Source: Cohnella candidum (GTDB lineage: Bacteria > Bacillota > Bacilli > Paenibacillales > Paenibacillaceae). Taken from it: a stretch of 64,000 nt of DNA. Shown here one piece after another: positions 62,366 to 64,000 of this stretch (position 1 is the stretch's first letter; every line of letters begins with the position of its first letter). A program made the position numbers and the translations under genes. The DNA lies in assembly GCF_003713065.1 (NCBI RefSeq), contig NZ_CP033433.1, positions 586,001 to 650,000 on the forward strand. The letters are read 5' to 3'. Below the pieces are notes generated by a model. That model had not been told where the DNA came from, did not search any database, and saw only the letters and a list, made by a program, of their open reading frames with translations.

Positions 62366-62465
62366 TGAATCGGGATTCGATCCCCCTTGGCAGTCCACCA
62401 TACAAAAAAACGCAGCCGATTTGGCTGCGTTGCTTTTTATGTATGGTGGAGCCAAGGGGGATCGA
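62366..62465. repeat. Direct repeat copy 2, overlapping tRNA-Ala
   Basis: Same unit as 62095-62194. Left arm GATTCGATCCCCCTTGGCA-GT-CCACCATAC and right arm GTATGGTGGAGCCAAGGGGGATCGAA are inverted copies of the tRNA 3' part, flanking the terminator stem at 62410-62432. Confidence 0.8.
62408..62433 (-). terminator. Terminator of the tRNA-Ala gene
   Basis: On the minus strand AACGCAGCC and GGCTGCG form the stem, followed by TTTTTTT, 11 bp after the encoded CCA of the tRNA. Confidence 0.75.
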
Positions 62466-62519
62466 ACCCCTGACCTCATCGCTGCCAGCGATGCGCTCTC
62501 CCAGCTGAGCTATGGCCCC
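62444..62519 (-). tRNA. tRNA-Ala (anticodon GGC), CCA encoded
   Basis: 76 nt on the minus strand. Acceptor GGGGCCA pairs with TGGCTCC (G-T tolerated) before an encoded CCA; the D arm has GCTCAGCTGGGAGAGC; the anticodon stem CATCG/CGATG encloses CTGGCAG, giving anticodon GGC for Ala; the T arm has GGTTCGATCCC. The sequence closely resembles Bacillus tRNA-Ala outside the anticodon arm. Confidence 0.96.
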
Positions 62520-62540
62520 ATGTCTTAAGCGACAAAAATG

Positions 62541-62569
62541 ATATTATCATGGCAAACAGGCAATGTCAA
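62541..62569 (-). promoter_or_regulatory. Promoter of tRNA-Ala
   Basis: On the minus strand a consensus TTGACA, 17-bp spacer and TAATAT lie about 20 bp upstream of the mature tRNA 5' end. It is one of the best sigma-A matches in the window. Confidence 0.85.
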
Positions 62570-62662
62570 TGCCATTTTCTTCAGGACGATTTCTCGTGCA
62601 TATCCGCTTTTTTTCAGCAAAGGATAAGACGACATTTCGGTCAGAAAATGGGGTTGTGCGGA

Positions 62663-64000
62663 ATGGCGCGTAACGGGGACGAGGGGATGTTGTGGCGTTG
62701 GGGACTGATCGTGCATCGCCTTCGTTGGATGGTGGTCGCGATCTCCGTTGTTATTTTTCTTCTCATGGGAACGTACGCGAGACAATTGCCGGGGCTGCTC
62801 AAGGACAACGGATTCGAACCTCGCGGGAGCGAATCGTCGCGCGGCTTAAACCTTCTTGAGAATGAATTGGGGGTGCCGCCCTCCTCCGTAACGGTCGTAT
62901 ACGAAAGCAACAGCCTGAATTTGACGTCCCTTGCATCTAGAAATAACATTATGTCTTCCTTAGAAGCGGTCAAAAAACTTCCCTACGTCAAACAAGTCTC
63001 CATGAACAAAACGAAGCGCTTGAACAATCGCACGGACGTCCAGTCGGCGGAAATCGAGCTGAATCTGAATAAATCGGACGCGCTGGCCCGATATCCGCAT
63101 ATCCGGAACCTCATTCACGCACCTTCAGGCATGAAGGTGTATGTCAACGGACCAACGGCCACTTTGTACGATATCCAAAAAGCGACGAAAAAGGATTTGT
63201 CCAAATCGGAAATTCTCGGTCTCCCGATCGCGCTCGTCGTGCTCGTTCTCATTTTCGGTTCGTTGTGGGCGGCCATTCTTCCCGTGATCGTCGGCGTGAT
63301 GAGCGTCGCGTGCACGCTCGGCATCGCCTATTTCATTGCACTGAAATATTCTCTGTCCAATTTCATGCCGAACATGGTCACCATGGTGGGGCTTGCGATC
63401 GGCATCGACTACGCTTTGTTCGTGGTCAGCCGATTCCGGGAAGAGCTGGCGCGGCAGCGAGCGGTCAGCACGGCGGTGGCGAGAACGTGCCAGATGGCGG
63501 GGAAGTCCATTTTGTTCTCGGGGTTCGCGGTACTGATCGGCATGCTCGGCATGCTGTTCATCGACTTACCGGTAATGCGTGCTCTGTGTTTAGGCGGCGT
63601 ATTGGTCGTGTTTTCGTCCGTGTTATTGTCACACACGCTTCTTCTGGCTTTGCTCGGCATCCTGGGTCATCAGATCAATCGTTTTGCGGTGCTGCCGTCT
63701 CTCAGGAAGAAACGTGGAAATACGGCGGCTTGGGAACGAATCGCCTTTACCGTCATGAAAAAGCCCGTCGCGGTCGTGCTGCTCATGAGCGGGCTGCTCG
63801 TTCTGCTGATGCTGCCGGTCGGCGGCATGAAGCTGGGCGTTCCAAGTGCGGAAGTGCTGCCGCCCACCTACGAATCGAGGCAAGGATCGGATCTGCTAAA
63901 AGAAACATACGACGAGCGGGAATTGAATCCGATCCAAGCGGTGGTTCAAACGGATGGCGGTACCGTGTGGCAGGAACGGACGATCCGCGATATCCGTGCT
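62663..64000 (+). CDS. MMPL/RND-family membrane transporter (3' truncated by window edge)
   Basis: At least 446 residues, open to the end of the window. After a short N terminus come a membrane segment (WMVVAISVVIFLLMGTYA), an extracellular domain of about 150 residues (GFEPRGSES...VPPSSVTVVYESN), then clustered helices ILGLPIALVVLVLIFGSLW, AAILPVIVGVMSVACTLGIA, the family motif GLAIGIDYALFVVSRFREEL, and further segments. This is the MmpL/YdfJ pattern, with export of lipids, peptides or drugs using proton motive force. Two starts are possible, ATG at 62663 and in-frame ATG at 62687, both with comparable GGGG sites. It is divergent from tRNA-Ala. Confidence 0.93.
   Translation, partial: MARNGDEGMLWRWGLIVHRLRWMVVAISVVIFLLMGTYARQLPGLLKDNGFEPRGSESSRGLNLLENELGVPPSSVTVVYESNSLNLTSLASRNNIMSSLEAVKKLPYVKQVSMNKTKRLNNRTDVQSAEIELNLNKSDALARYPHIRNLIHAPSGMKVYVNGPTATLYDIQKATKKDLSKSEILGLPIALVVLVLIFGSLWAAILPVIVGVMSVACTLGIAYFIALKYSLSNFMPNMVTMVGLAIGIDYALFVVSRFREELARQRAVSTAVARTCQMAGKSILFSGFAVLIGMLGMLFIDLPVMRALCLGGVLVVFSSVLLSHTLLLALLGILGHQINRFAVLPSLRKKRGNTAAWERIAFTVMKKPVAVVLLMSGLLVLLMLPVGGMKLGVPSAEVLPPTYESRQGSDLLKETYDERELNPIQAVVQTDGGTVWQERTIRDIRA

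Noticed and set aside
62280..62528. Plus-strand open frame ending in [21 protein letters not shown]
   Set aside because: It is the antisense of tRNA-Ala; this translated-tRNA peptide is a well-known false ORF.
1..64000. CRISPR array, rRNA operon, intact insertion sequence or prophage
   Set aside because: No regularly spaced repeats, rRNA stretches, transposase or phage structural genes were recognised on either strand.

Overview
The window reads as the chromosome of an endospore-forming, Gram-positive member of the Paenibacillaceae (Paenibacillus/Cohnella-like). The reasons are lipobox-type solute-binding proteins, repeated YesM-type histidine kinase / AraC-type (YesN) response regulator pairs, an alpha/beta-type small acid-soluble spore protein, Bacillus-type AraR operators and a generally GC-rich coding style. 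It is dominated by sugar uptake, sugar sensing and pentose catabolism.

Layout. 1-3293: a CUT1 ABC transporter (two permeases and a lipoprotein binding protein), cut by the window edge. 3378-8462: araR facing an araB-like/araD/araA operon, with AraR operators in the divergent promoter region. 8515-12905 (minus): a histidine kinase, an AraC-type regulator and a CUT2-type sugar-binding lipoprotein. 13171-17823: a ytfQRT-yjfF-like (galactofuranose-type) CUT2 transporter, followed by a chemoreceptor (17864) and a second YtfQ-like lipoprotein (19944). 21151-31173: regulator, kinase and a membrane-anchored CUT1-type binding protein, then a CUT1 transporter and a GH127 beta-L-arabinofuranosidase. 31339-39541: a membrane-anchored CUT2-type binding protein, kinase and regulator (XylFII-LytS-YesN-like), then a chvE-gguA-gguB-like monosaccharide transporter.

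39590-46438 is a housekeeping stretch: a CcdC-like membrane protein, 3-methyladenine glycosylase, a heterodimeric ABC exporter, a 45-residue zinc-ribbon protein, a spore protein, an OsmC-like protein and an ArsR/SRPBCC pair. 46439-47811 is AT-rich, with a decayed remnant and two tandem minimal kinase-like genes. 48038-60174 is the most unusual region. Two tandem LacI-type regulators each carry an extra C-terminal domain homologous to the sugar-binding lipoprotein encoded just downstream. They are followed by an IolE-like isomerase/epimerase, that binding protein, a Gfo/Idh/MocA dehydrogenase, a CUT2 ATPase and permease, and a chemoreceptor. 60175-64000 holds a pseudogene, a Yellow/MRJP-like protein, a tRNA-Ala inside a repeated inverted-repeat structure, and the start of an MMPL transporter.

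Working together: extracellular GH127 substrates or other arabinose-containing sugars enter by the CUT1 systems. No MsmX-type ATPase is in the window, so a shared ATPase elsewhere is inferred. Monosaccharides enter by the CUT2 systems, and AraA/AraB/AraD convert L-arabinose to D-xylulose 5-phosphate. Three binding-protein/kinase/regulator triads and two chemoreceptors sit beside the transporters. No CRISPR array, rRNA or intact insertion sequence was recognised.
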